The position numbers and the translations under genes were made by a program. From Alkalicoccus urumqiensis (lineage in GTDB: Bacteria; Bacillota; Bacilli; Bacillales; Salisediminibacteriaceae): DNA of 64,000 bases. The DNA is taken from NCBI RefSeq assembly GCF_002993335.1, contig NZ_PVNS01000001.1, forward strand, positions 124,001-188,000. Direction: 5' to 3'. This document shows positions 31,661-39,963 of the stretch, in pieces (positions within the stretch are counted from its first letter, which is position 1; each line of letters starts with the position of its first letter). Below the pieces are notes generated by a model, which had not been told where the DNA came from, ran no database searches, and saw nothing but the letters and a program-made list of their open reading frames with translations.

Positions 31661-31760
31661 CTCCATCACCAGAAACAAACGGTACATGAAACAGAACGTT
31701 GACATGCTATAACCCATGGCCTCCCGGCTGGAAGAAGATTCGACATCCCTATAATCTAAT

Positions 31761-31797
31761 AAAACTGCGGCCGGCACATAGATGTACCGGCCGCAGC
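31761..31797 (-). terminator. Terminator of the GNAT-metallophosphoesterase operon
   Basis: Perfect 10-bp stem CTGCGGCCGG (31765-31774) / CCGGCCGCAG (31787-31796); on the minus strand it is followed by TTTTATT. Confidence 0.85.
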
Positions 31798-31821
31798 CTG
31801 ACTGTTGTGTTCGTATGTCGC

Positions 31822-32652
31822 TTATTCCGACTGCAGCGTCACGGTAATGATTTCCGGGCGGTTGAAGATCCGCTGCGGGAAGGTGCTGTTGCCGAGGCCG
31901 CGGCTGATCACCATTTGCGTGACCCCTTCGGTATGAATGCCGGATGTATACTCCGGCATCCAGCCCTGCCCCGGTGCGTTCAGCCCGCCGATAAACGGAA
32001 TGCGGATCTGTCCGCCGTGGGCGTGGCCGGTGAAAACGACGTCCGCGCCCCATTCGGCATAGGAAGCGATATCCTCCGGCCGGTGGGCGAGCAGCAGGTG
32101 AAACGGGGGGTCGCTGATGGAAGAGCGCACCGCTTCATCTGCCGGGATCGAAGAGAGCGGGTCTTCAATCCCGCTCATCCGGATCGTTTCTCCCGCCTGT
32201 GTGAGTTCCACCGTGTCATTACGCAGTGTCGTCACCCCGCGTTCGTTGATTTTCTGTTCCAGATCATCCCATCCGCCGAACCGCCATTCGTGGTTGCCGC
32301 TGATCATATAGACCGGCGCAATAGCTGTCAGCCGTTCCATAAGGACGAGTCCCTGATCACTGCCGCCGTAGTCTTCGTCCTCCAGATCGCCGGTAAAGAC
32401 GATAATGTCCGGATCTTCCGAGGCGGTGCGGGAAACCAGGTCTTCCTGATTTTCACCGAACGTATGGTTATGCAGGTCCGACAAATGGACGATCCGGTAG
32501 CCCTCAAACGCCTCCGGAAGGGCGTCGGATGCAATCGTGTGCCGTGTGTGCATGAGTCCGTTATTCTGCCACTCGAGCCAGGAAGGAAGCGCGAGAATAC
32601 CGCCGGCAGTAAGTAAAACGAGCGAGAGAAGAAACCACCACCGCTTTCTCAT
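31822..32652 (-). CDS. Membrane-anchored metallophosphoesterase (YkuE-like)
   Basis: A 276-residue calcineurin-like phosphoesterase with an N-terminal membrane anchor (residues 5-25). The metal sites are complete: SDLHNH, FTGDLED, ISGNHEW, LAHRPED and FTGHAHGGQ, followed by the NAPGQGW and ISRGLGNS blocks. These are the hallmarks of YkuE/UDP-2,3-diacylglucosamine-like hydrolases; in Gram-positives the natural substrate is uncertain. The start overlaps the acetyltransferase stop by 4 bp, and a strong terminator follows. Confidence 0.9.
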   Translation of the reverse strand: MRKRWWFLLSLVLLTAGGILALPSWLEWQNNGLMHTRHTIASDALPEAFEGYRIVHLSDLHNHTFGENQEDLVSRTASEDPDIIVFTGDLEDEDYGGSDQGLVLMERLTAIAPVYMISGNHEWRFGGWDDLEQKINERGVTTLRNDTVELTQAGETIRMSGIEDPLSSIPADEAVRSSISDPPFHLLLAHRPEDIASYAEWGADVVFTGHAHGGQIRIPFIGGLNAPGQGWMPEYTSGIHTEGVTQMVISRGLGNSTFPQRIFNRPEIITVTLQSE

Positions 32653-33110
32653 CGACGGTACTCCAGAAGCGGCAGCTGCCTGTCGGGATCGATCTCGGAA
32701 AAAACGCTTCCCGTGCGGACGGCGCCGAGACGTTCATAAAAACCGCATGCTCCCGGATCGCTTTTGATCTGGAAGACCGTGCCGGCAGCAAGCGATGAAA
32801 CGATCGTTTCAAACAGCCGCTTTCCGGTGCCGCTTCCCTGGAACGCAGGGTCGACGAACAGATGCGTGAGCTCCTGCTCTTGTTTATTGTATAAGCCGAA
32901 CCCAAGGAGAACCCCCTTCTCTTCCTCTACGACGATTGAGGCGGTGTCCTCTTCCGTAAAGCGGAGCACGTCCCGGCACGCTTCCATAAACGCGGGTTCA
33001 TATCCCCATCCTGCCTTCGCCCGGTAAGCGAGCCGGCTGAGCGGTCCCGCTTCCTCCGGAAGGGCCGGCCGGAGGTAGCGGCTTCTGGCTTGTCTGCTTT
33101 TGTCCTTCAT
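32649..33110 (-). CDS. GNAT family N-acetyltransferase
   Basis: A 153-residue acetyltransferase. THLFVDPAFQGSGTGKRLFE is the CoA-binding motif A, and ACGFYERLGAVRTG is motif B with the usual Tyr general acid. The N-terminal half carries AYRAKAGWGYEPAFMEACR, found in a subgroup of uncharacterised GNAT proteins that scan as AYRSKAYWGY. AAGGAGC lies before ATG 33110. Coupled to the metallophosphoesterase gene. Substrate unknown. Confidence 0.88.
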   Translation of the reverse strand: MKDKSRQARSRYLRPALPEEAGPLSRLAYRAKAGWGYEPAFMEACRDVLRFTEEDTASIVVEEEKGVLLGFGLYNKQEQELTHLFVDPAFQGSGTGKRLFETIVSSLAAGTVFQIKSDPGACGFYERLGAVRTGSVFSEIDPDRQLPLLEYRR

Positions 33111-33205
33111 GGCTATCGCTGCTCCTTCGTCCTGTGATTCGAGCTTTCAGTATAGCACATGGCCCGCGGGGACAAAGCGCTTCCCACATTCTTTGAGAAA
33201 AAGCC

Positions 33206-35431
33206 TTACTGTCCGCTCCGGACTTCTTCTGCCGCTTTTTTCATATTTTTCAGCGCGTCCACCGTCTCCTGCTCCGTCCGCGTTTTCAGGCCGCAGTCCG
33301 GATTAATCCAAAACTGCTCCGGGGAAAGTACGCGCAGCGCCCGGCGGATCATGTCTGCCATGTCGGAAGCTTCCGGAATCCGTGGACTGTGAATATCGTA
33401 GACACCGAGCCCGATGCCCTTTCCGTACGTGTTCGTTTCAAACGCGTGAATCAGCTCCCCGTGGCTGCGGGACGTTTCAATGGAAATGACATCGGCATCC
33501 ATCGCGTCAATGGCGTCGATCATGTCCTCAAAACTGCTGTAGCACATATGCGTATGAATCTGCGTTTTCGCATCCGCCTCCTCCGCTGTCAGACGGAATG
33601 CATTGACCGCCCAGTCCAGGTAGGCCGCCTGATCCTCTTCCTTCAGCGGCAGTCCTTCCCGGAGCGCTGGTTCATCCACCTGGATCATATCAATGCCGCC
33701 TTCCTCCAGTGCCCGGATCTCTTTCTGCAGCGCCCTCGCAGTCTGGGCTGCCATCGTCTCCTTCGGCAGATCATCGCGGATAAACGACCAGTTGATGATC
33801 GTTACCGGACCGGTGAGCATCCCCTTCAGAGGTTTGTCCGTCAGGGACTGGGCGTATGTCGTCTCCTCCACTGTCATCGGCTTTTCCCACCGGATCTCTT
33901 CAAAAATGACAGGCGGTTTCACGCAGCGGGAGCCATAGGACTGCACCCACCCATTCTGTGTCGCAAGAAATCCGTCGAGGCGTTCTCCGAAAAATTCCAC
34001 CATATCGTTCCGCTCAAATTCCCCGTGGACGAATACATCAAGGCCGATGTCTTCCTGCAGCTGAATCCAGTGCTCGATTTTTTCGCGGATAAAGGAGCTG
34101 TAGGCCGCTTCACTTACTTCCCCCCGGCGGTATGCGCTGCGCGTGCGGCGGACATCTGCACTCTGCGGAAAACTGCCGATCGTTGTCGTCGGCAGAAGCG
34201 GAAGCTGCCACTTCTCCTGATGCAGCTGCTTTCTCTCTGCATAAGGTACGGCACGCCCGGCGTGCGGCACGGATCGTTCTTCATCTGCCTGGCGGTGCGC
34301 TTCGTAGAATTCCGCAAGCTCCTGCTGATGCTCGTTCCAGTCCGGCGCATCCGGCCCCTGCTGGAGAAGCGCCAGTTCCCCGAGTTTCTCTTCCGCAAAC
34401 GCGAGCCCTTTTTTCCGAGACGCTTCCATGTCTGTTTCTGATGCCAGACTGACCGGCACATGAAGCAGGCTGCACGACGGCTGCAGGATCACGTCTGCTG
34501 CAAGCTCTAGCATCTCCGGAAAACGGCGCCGGACCGCTTCCAGATCACTCTTCCAAATGTTTCTGCCGTCGATAACGCCGAGGGCGAGCCGTTTTTTCCT
34601 GCCTCTGTTTTCCTGGAGCGCCTGCCGGTTCCGGCCATTGTCATGCACCAGGTCCAGTCCGATCCCATCCACCGGGAGGGAAAAAACGCGTTCCGGAAAG
34701 GAAACACTGTCGAAGTACGTCTGCAGCAGAAGCGGCGCATCCGGCACAAGCTCTGCAAGGCGTGCATACGTTTTTTCAACGATCGTCATTTCCGCTTCCG
34801 TCATCGTCAGGACGAGTGCCGGTTCATCCATCTGAATGAGCGGTGCCCCTGCTTCATGGAGCTCTGCAATAATTTTGGCGTACAAAGAAACCAGAACCAT
34901 TACAAAACCTTCCAGTTCCTCTTCCTCCAGTCCTTTCGCAAGTTTTATGAATGTATAGGGTCCGGTCAAAACCGGCTTCCCTTTAATACCGAGCGCTTCC
35001 TCCGCTTCCTTGAAGGCGGTGAGCGGCTTGTTTTCAACAATTTCCGGCACCCAGCCGGATTCAACCTCCGGAACGATGTAGTGGTAGTTCGTATTGAACC
35101 ATTTCGTCATTTCACATGCCGGGGCCGACTGGCTTCCCCGCGCCATGGCAAAGTACGTTTCCAGACTGTTTTTTGCTGGCCCTTTGTACCGTTCAGGCAC
35201 CATACCGAACATGACGGCGGTATCCAGCATATGGTCGTACAGGCTGAAATCGCCGACCGGAATCAAATCCAGCCCGCTCTCCTGAAGGTCCTTCAGCCGG
35301 TTGATCCGGACCTTTTTCATCTCCTGCTCAAACGAAGCTTCGGAAAGCTCTCCGCTCCAATAGCTCTCCAGGAGCCGTTTCCATTCACGGTTTCTGCCGA
35401 TTCTCGGGTATCCCTGTACACTCGTCTTCAT
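33206..35431 (-). CDS. metE: Cobalamin-independent methionine synthase
   Basis: Transfers methyl from 5-methyltetrahydropteroyl-triglutamate to homocysteine, the last step of methionine synthesis. The 741 residues contain both TIM-barrel halves: N-terminal GYPRIGRNREWKR, then from about residue 415 the catalytic half with LLPTTTIGSFPQ, IQVDEPALREGLP, THMCYSSF (zinc His and Cys) and INPDCGLKTR (zinc Cys). The start at 35431 gives the family N-terminus and has GGGAG upstream. A cobalamin riboswitch with its own terminator sits in the leader, so the gene is off when B12 is plentiful, implying a B12-dependent synthase elsewhere in the genome. Confidence 0.97.
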   Translation of the reverse strand: MKTSVQGYPRIGRNREWKRLLESYWSGELSEASFEQEMKKVRINRLKDLQESGLDLIPVGDFSLYDHMLDTAVMFGMVPERYKGPAKNSLETYFAMARGSQSAPACEMTKWFNTNYHYIVPEVESGWVPEIVENKPLTAFKEAEEALGIKGKPVLTGPYTFIKLAKGLEEEELEGFVMVLVSLYAKIIAELHEAGAPLIQMDEPALVLTMTEAEMTIVEKTYARLAELVPDAPLLLQTYFDSVSFPERVFSLPVDGIGLDLVHDNGRNRQALQENRGRKKRLALGVIDGRNIWKSDLEAVRRRFPEMLELAADVILQPSCSLLHVPVSLASETDMEASRKKGLAFAEEKLGELALLQQGPDAPDWNEHQQELAEFYEAHRQADEERSVPHAGRAVPYAERKQLHQEKWQLPLLPTTTIGSFPQSADVRRTRSAYRRGEVSEAAYSSFIREKIEHWIQLQEDIGLDVFVHGEFERNDMVEFFGERLDGFLATQNGWVQSYGSRCVKPPVIFEEIRWEKPMTVEETTYAQSLTDKPLKGMLTGPVTIINWSFIRDDLPKETMAAQTARALQKEIRALEEGGIDMIQVDEPALREGLPLKEEDQAAYLDWAVNAFRLTAEEADAKTQIHTHMCYSSFEDMIDAIDAMDADVISIETSRSHGELIHAFETNTYGKGIGLGVYDIHSPRIPEASDMADMIRRALRVLSPEQFWINPDCGLKTRTEQETVDALKNMKKAAEEVRSGQ

Positions 35432-35486
35432 CTGTTCACACTCCCTGATTGTTTGGTTAAACATCGATCTCTCCGTTTTACAGCAA

Positions 35487-35521
35487 CAAAAAAAGGCATT
35501 CCTCCTCATAGAGAAATACCT
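35487..35521 (-). terminator. Riboswitch-controlled terminator in the metE leader
   Basis: Minus-strand AGGTATTTCTC pairs with GAGGAATGCCT (two G-U pairs) and is followed by seven T. It lies between the aptamer and the metE start, as needed for transcription attenuation. Confidence 0.8.
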
Positions 35522-35619
35522 TCTGCGCACAACGACAGCAGCGTGTCTGTTTTCAAAAAGGACACACGTGTGGCTCTGATATTCCACCTCCCTATGACCC
35601 GTAGGTTAATGGCTTGCCC

Positions 35620-35762
35620 GGACAGGCAGGTCTCCTGACTCGAGGATGAACACAGCGGCGCCTTCCCGGACTGCTCCAGTGGACGTATGCAGCTGCTAGC
35701 CTCTTACAGTGGCGGGACCGTTCCGGAATTGCACCGGATTCCCTTTTAAGAAACAGAATCAT
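35620..35762 (-). ncRNA. Cobalamin riboswitch upstream of metE
   Basis: On the minus strand: AAAAGGGAATCCGGTGCAA, TCCGGAACGGTCCCGCCACTG (the GCCACTG B12 box lies inside), GGAAGGCG and GAGTCAGGAGACCTGCC. These are the conserved blocks of the adenosylcobalamin aptamer, in order. The outermost stem may extend the element some 20 bp on each side. Confidence 0.95.
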
Positions 35763-35840
35763 TCTGCTTCACCTGACCAGTAAACTTTTATGAAGTTTGT
35801 CTCAGCATACCCTGCCGGAGGCTGTTTGTCAAAAGCATTC

Positions 35841-36017
35841 TTATCCGATCAGGAAAGTCAGCGCCATGGAAATCAGCAGTGCCTGCGCGCCAGTAATGGC
35901 AAGGTCGTTTTCCCAGTCCATCGTGCCGAAAAAGCGTCCGGATCCGATGCCGCGGAGCAGTCTGGCGGTGAGGAAACCGACGGCCCAGATGAGAAGAAGG
36001 ACATACAAGAAACCCAA
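35841..36017 (-). CDS. Small membrane protein (58 residues, TTG start)
   Basis: Reading from TTG 36017 gives a hydrophobic helix (GFLYVLLLIWAVGFLTARLL), a short polar loop with WENDLAITGAQ, and a second helix (ALLISMALTFLIG) that ends at a TAA. AGAGGTGG lies 7 bp before the TTG. Two clean membrane helices, a good ribosome site and placement between the SIMPL gene and the metE leader support a real gene, though it is too short to be sure. No family recognised. Confidence 0.55.
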   Translation of the reverse strand: MGFLYVLLLIWAVGFLTARLLRGIGSGRFFGTMDWENDLAITGAQALLISMALTFLIG

Positions 36018-36106
36018 CGAAATCCACCTCTTTTGTTAAAAATATGTAACATTTGAATCTGTTCACCGACTGTACAAGTGAATCCACTTTTTGAAAGGAG
36101 CGGGTA

Positions 36107-36847
36107 ATGATGAAACGACTCGGCATGTTAGGAGGAGCAGCGGCTGTTGCTGCGGCTGTCCTTTTTCTGCTGCAGGCAGTTCTGCCCGGCGGAGAGTCAC
36201 CGGAGACGAATGCAGGTGCAGCGGAAGAGATTCAGGCAGGCACACTCGTGGTGGAAGAGACCGGAGAGATCAGCGTCACCCCGGACGTTGCCACGGTTCA
36301 CCTCGGAGCGCGCATCACCGCGGAGACGGCGGATGAAGCGCAGGCAGACGTCAATGAGCGGATGGAAGCAGTCCGGAGTGCACTGGACGACTACGACATT
36401 CCGGAAGAAGACATTCAGACGCAGAACGTCAACGTCATGCCGATCACGAATCATCAGTCCGGAGCAGAAGAGTATCAGGCATCGCACCAGCTGACGGTGG
36501 ACTACCGGGATCTTGACCGCGTCGGCGAGCTGATTGATGCAGTATCGGAGGCCGGTGCGAATCACATCACCCATACCCAGTTCGGGCTGGAAAATGACGA
36601 AGAGGCGGAAAAGGAAGCCCTTGATCAGGCGATTCAAAACGCCTCGGTCCGCGCGGATGCCATGGCAGAAGCTGCCGGCAGAGGCCGCGGGGAGATTCTG
36701 CAGATTTCCGACAGCCAGGCGCAGGTATCGCTGCCGGTGCAGGAGGATATGGCTCAGGAAGAGTCGGCGGATGCCGCCGGAACGGAAGTGAATGCCGGAG
36801 AGATTACCGTCACGCAGAACATTACGATCGTCTACGAACTGCAGTAA
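36107..36847 (+). CDS. SIMPL-domain (DUF541) exported protein
   Basis: A 246-residue protein with an N-terminal membrane segment (residues 7-27), so exported or anchored. The rest is a SIMPL/DUF541 domain: VEETGEISVTPDVATVHLGA at the start, the helix DEAQADVNERMEAV, IQTQNVNVMPI, and DAMAEAAGRGRGEILQISDS later. The family includes BP26 and YggE, linked to oxidative-stress tolerance and channel-like rings, with no enzyme activity known. AAAGGAG lies 6 bp before ATG 36107 (a second ATG is at 36110). Strongly acidic. Confidence 0.9.
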   Translation: MMKRLGMLGGAAAVAAAVLFLLQAVLPGGESPETNAGAAEEIQAGTLVVEETGEISVTPDVATVHLGARITAETADEAQADVNERMEAVRSALDDYDIPEEDIQTQNVNVMPITNHQSGAEEYQASHQLTVDYRDLDRVGELIDAVSEAGANHITHTQFGLENDEEAEKEALDQAIQNASVRADAMAEAAGRGRGEILQISDSQAQVSLPVQEDMAQEESADAAGTEVNAGEITVTQNITIVYELQ

Positions 36848-36856
36848 AAGAACCTG

Positions 36857-37327
36857 CTACCGCTCGAATCCATGGGCGAGGAAGCGTCGGATCTGGGCTT
36901 CGTGGTGCGCATCGTGATCAGCGAGCAGGACGGCGATATCAACGGCACCCCATTCACCGCGGTCCGGCACCAGGAAGCGCGTCGTTTCCGGAAGCTCCCG
37001 GAGCTCTTCGATCAGCGTGTTTCTGACGGACTGCCATTCGTTCAGGATCCTTTCGGTGCGGCGTCCTTCCAGTGCAGCCAGTGCGGCACGGTTGTAAATA
37101 TCCGCCTGTGGAAACGGCGGGACCCGCTTTCCTTCTCTGGCTGCCGGAAGAATCGACTCCAGAATAAAGCGGTCCCAGTAATACAAGTGGCCGGCGGTCT
37201 GGCGGATGGACCATTTCCCCGCCCGCATCGGCATCGTTAACTGCTTTTCCTCTATTTGTTTCAGTTCTTCAGCCCAGGCGCTGGCCCGCTCCATGCGTGC
37301 CAGCGCCTCTTGTTTGGTTGACTGCAT
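36857..37327 (-). CDS. DinB-like four-helix metal protein
   Basis: A 156-residue DinB/YfiT-like protein. MPMRAGKWSIRQTAGHLYYWDR and, near the end, IAVLLADHDAHHEAQIRRF provide the three His of the predicted metal site typical of the DinB_2 family. Members act as thiol transferases (bacillithiol in Bacilli) or are uncharacterised. AAAGGAGAG precedes ATG 37327. It is divergent from the deoR-type gene and shares its upstream region. Confidence 0.85.
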   Translation of the reverse strand: MQSTKQEALARMERASAWAEELKQIEEKQLTMPMRAGKWSIRQTAGHLYYWDRFILESILPAAREGKRVPPFPQADIYNRAALAALEGRRTERILNEWQSVRNTLIEELRELPETTRFLVPDRGEWGAVDIAVLLADHDAHHEAQIRRFLAHGFER

Positions 37328-37349
37328 CGATCTCTCTCCTTTCAGCTGC

Positions 37350-37399
37350 TTGCGTTTTTGTGCGTGCTGCGGTACAATAACCGCATAAACACGCACAAA
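37350..37399 (+). promoter_or_regulatory. Promoter with large inverted-repeat operator before the DeoR gene
   Basis: TTTGTGCGTG (37357-37366) and CACGCACAAA (37390-37399) are perfect 10-bp arms; GCGGT/ACCGC extends them inward. Between the arms lies TACAAT (37373-37378), 17 bp after TTGCGT (37350-37355). A further half site CACGCA is at 37421-37426. This is probably the DeoR autoregulatory operator and may also affect the divergent DinB-like gene. Confidence 0.65.
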
Positions 37400-37439
37400 G
37401 AAAGATAATAAAGCAAAAAACACGCATGGAGGAAGCGGA

Positions 37440-38219
37440 ATGTATCAGGAAGAACGGCTCCACACCATTACGGAACATCTGCATACACACGAACGGATCG
37501 CTGTCGACGACATCTGCCGCTGGTTTGACGTTTCAAGAGACACCGCGCGGCGCGATTTATCCAAGCTGGAAGCACGCGGCGAAGCGGTCCGCACCCACGG
37601 CGGCGCGCTGCTGGCGGAAAAACGCCACCCCGTCACCGACTACGCCGGAAGGCTCCAGCTCGTTTCCGAAGAGAAAAAACGGATCGGGAGCATGGCGGCT
37701 GCGATGATCCACCCCGGGGAGCGCATCATCCTCGACGCCTCCACAACCGTTCAGGCCTGCACCGAAGCGATGCCGGATATTGCGTGCACCGTCGTCACAA
37801 ACTCCATCAACCAGGCGGATATACTTTCCACCCGCACCGAAGTCGACATACACCTTCTCGGCGGCCACCTGGACAAGGAGCACCGCTTTCTCTACGGGAC
37901 GAGTGTCATCGAGCGCCTGAAGACGTATCAGGTGGATAAAGTGTTTCTCGGCGTTCTCGGCGTGTCGGAAAACGGCCTGACACTGGCCCATGAAGAGGAC
38001 GGCTGGGTGAAGCGCCAGATGGTTAAGCAGGCGGCGGAAGTAATCGTGCTTGCGGACCATACGAAGCTCGGCAAAGCCGATTTTTTCACGTATGCAGCAC
38101 TGGAGGACGTCGATGTTCTGATCACCGACCGGCCGCCTTCCCCTGCGTTTCAATCTATTTTAGCACAGCATCACGTGAGTGTTCAGACCGCGGATGCAGA
38201 TAAAGGAGCGACGTCATGA
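37440..38219 (+). CDS. DeoR-family transcriptional regulator
   Basis: A 259-residue sugar-phosphate-sensing repressor. Residues 1-56 form the DeoR winged helix (ERLHTITEHL, WFDVSRDTARRDLSKLEARG), and the C-terminal DeoRC domain includes VVTNSINQADIL, the phosphosugar-binding FLGVLGVSENGL and HTKLG. GGAGG lies before ATG 37440. It overlaps by 4 bp the HAD phosphatase gene, so effector and phosphatase substrate may be related sugar phosphates. A large inverted repeat in the promoter is the likely operator. Confidence 0.92.
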   Translation: MYQEERLHTITEHLHTHERIAVDDICRWFDVSRDTARRDLSKLEARGEAVRTHGGALLAEKRHPVTDYAGRLQLVSEEKKRIGSMAAAMIHPGERIILDASTTVQACTEAMPDIACTVVTNSINQADILSTRTEVDIHLLGGHLDKEHRFLYGTSVIERLKTYQVDKVFLGVLGVSENGLTLAHEEDGWVKRQMVKQAAEVIVLADHTKLGKADFFTYAALEDVDVLITDRPPSPAFQSILAQHHVSVQTADADKGATS

Positions 38220-39076
38220 AACTGATTGCAATCGATCTCGATGGAACGTTGTTAAATGATGAAAAAGTGATTCCGGAGGAAAACCTGGAAGCGATCAAAG
38301 AAGCGCAGGATGCCGGTGTGGAAGTAGTAATCGCCACCGGGCGGGCCGTTTTTGACGTGCAGCGGCTGATCGAACCGACCAATTTCCGGCCATGGATTAT
38401 TAACATGAACGGCGCAAGCATCCATCAGCCGGACGGCACGCTCTTCTATGACCAGCCGATCCACCAGGACAAAGCCCGTCCTGTTCTCGAATGGCTGCAT
38501 GAAAACGGCTATTACTATGAGGTGACGACCGCAGAGCGGCTCATCGCCCCGCACGACGGTCTCGATCGTCTGGAAGCGGAGCGGCATGCGGTGGATCCCG
38601 CTTCAGCGGAAGGCGTCTTTTTTGAGAAGATTTTCTCCGGACAGTTCTCCCAGAGCAGCCGGATTCCGGAAAAAGATCCACTGCAGGCGGCGTCAGAAGA
38701 GACAATTTATAACATTCTGGCGCTCTCTTTTCTGCCAGAGAAGCTGCAGACAGGCTGGGAGCGCTACGAGGAGCATCCGGATTTCAATCTGGTTGCCTCT
38801 GCAAGCATCAACTTTGAACTGCAGCACGCCGATGCCTCCAAAGGAGCCGCCGTGCAGCGCCTCGCCGGACACCTCGGCATTTCCACGACGGAAACGGCCG
38901 CAATCGGCGACAGCCTGAACGACCTGTCGATGATCCACCTCGCCGGCCGCGGCATTGCGATGAGCAACGCCGCCCCGCAGGTGAAGGAGGCAGCGGATGA
39001 GGTCACTCTCTCCAACCATGACTTCGGCGTCGCAGCGGCGATCCGGGGTATGCTGCAAAACATTCAGGCAACCTGA
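38216..39076 (+). CDS. Cof-type HAD-IIB phosphatase
   Basis: A 286-residue haloacid dehalogenase phosphatase. Motif I is IDLDGTLLND, with Asp8 nucleophile; motif II is VIATGR; motif III/IV is ASKGAAVQRLAG then AIGDSLNDLSMI. A C2B cap lies between, as in YitU/Cof proteins, which hydrolyse sugar phosphates or flavin mononucleotide. It is coupled to the DeoR regulator. Normal length. Substrate unknown. Confidence 0.92.
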   Translation: MKLIAIDLDGTLLNDEKVIPEENLEAIKEAQDAGVEVVIATGRAVFDVQRLIEPTNFRPWIINMNGASIHQPDGTLFYDQPIHQDKARPVLEWLHENGYYYEVTTAERLIAPHDGLDRLEAERHAVDPASAEGVFFEKIFSGQFSQSSRIPEKDPLQAASEETIYNILALSFLPEKLQTGWERYEEHPDFNLVASASINFELQHADASKGAAVQRLAGHLGISTTETAAIGDSLNDLSMIHLAGRGIAMSNAAPQVKEAADEVTLSNHDFGVAAAIRGMLQNIQAT

Positions 39077-39137
39077 CTTCATGCGTCAACGTGCCAGCGT
39101 GACGTTTCAGGCGGCGTGATCCGCACGTTTTCGTAAT

Positions 39138-39172
39138 AGAGCCCACTGCCGGTAAGCGGCGGTGGGCTCTGC
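39138..39172 (+). terminator. Possible weak terminator after the DeoR-HAD operon
   Basis: AGAGCCCAC (39138-39146) pairs with GTGGGCTCT (39162-39170), but no T-run follows, so its function as terminator is doubtful. Confidence 0.35.
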
Positions 39173-39284
39173 TGCTATTGACCGCAGACCGGTACCAGCC
39201 GCCGGCTGCCCGGGGCGGCTTGAAAGCAGAGGGGCCGCTGCGGGTGTGCAGCGGCCGGTATTCCGGAGGGGTCGAGCTGCCGGG

Positions 39285-39425
39285 AAGATCGCCATAAGCC
39301 TGGTGAAGATCGCCACGCGGGTGGAAAAGACCGCCATGCAGGCGCAGGAAACCGCCACACGAGAAGCAGACCGCCACGAAGGTACAGAAGATCGCAACGG
39401 TACCTCGTAACACCGCCACGAAAAC
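39285..39425 (+). repeat. 21-bp-spaced motif array (GA.CGCCA type), 7 units
   Basis: CGCCA (once CGCAA), usually after GAT or GAC, starts at 39290, 39311, 39332, 39353, 39372, 39393 and 39414: five spacings of 21 and one of 19. On the minus strand the core is TGGCGATCTT. It fills the 474-bp gap before the zinc-ribbon gene; I see no gene there. Confidence 0.7.
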
Positions 39426-39550
39426 GTGTGGACGATGCATCTGTACCCTTCCGCTCCTGTTCCGGCTGCCCCACAGAAATTCCCTTTTTCTGAAACCACT
39501 TCCGCCTCCTCTCCGTATGCATAAGACACTTATTATTGGAGGGATTTCCC

Positions 39551-39757
39551 ATGCAGGAAAAAGGATGCGTGAAATGCGGAAACAAAGAAGCCGATACGAA
39601 AGAGATTTCAACTACTGGAAGCGGCCTGTCCAAAATGTTCGACGTGCAGCATAACCGATTTACTGTCGTTTCGTGCAAGAACTGCGGCTACAGCGAGCTG
39701 TACAGCAAAGATGCCGACAGCACGTCGAATGTTCTCGACTTTTTCTTCGGGGGATAA
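39551..39757 (+). CDS. Zinc-ribbon protein
   Basis: A 68-residue protein with CVKCGNK near the start and CKNCGYSELY at residues 42-51, a two-knuckle zinc ribbon. The pattern CxxCG...CxNCGY(S/T)E matches the small nucleic-acid-binding zinc ribbon family (DUF2082 type). TTGGAGGG lies 6 bp before ATG 39551. Monocistronic, with a terminator at 39804. Role unknown. Confidence 0.85.
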   Translation: MQEKGCVKCGNKEADTKEISTTGSGLSKMFDVQHNRFTVVSCKNCGYSELYSKDADSTSNVLDFFFGG

Positions 39758-39803
39758 AGCAGAGGAAGTTCCGGGCAAAAAACCAAAAAATCAAGGTCGG
39801 AAA

Positions 39804-39852
39804 ACAGCTGCGGCGGTCCGGGAAAGGATCTGCCGCAGCATCCTTTATTTAT
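39804..39852 (+). terminator. Terminator of the zinc-ribbon gene
   Basis: GCTGCGGC (39806-39813) pairs with GCCGCAGC (39831-39838), followed by ATCCTTTATTTATTTT. Confidence 0.7.
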
Positions 39853-39963
39853 TTTATTTTCAGTAAATTTAAAATTAAATGAAAATTAGGTTGTACTGGG
39901 AGGGAATGTATGTAAAAATAAAGATTGTACCTATACTTAACGACTCAAAAGGAGTGAATGTGC

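Noticed and set aside
33389-35638. Two long plus-strand frames (350 and 331 residues) over metE
   Set aside because: metE is certain; the antisense frames have no family features and one runs through the riboswitch.
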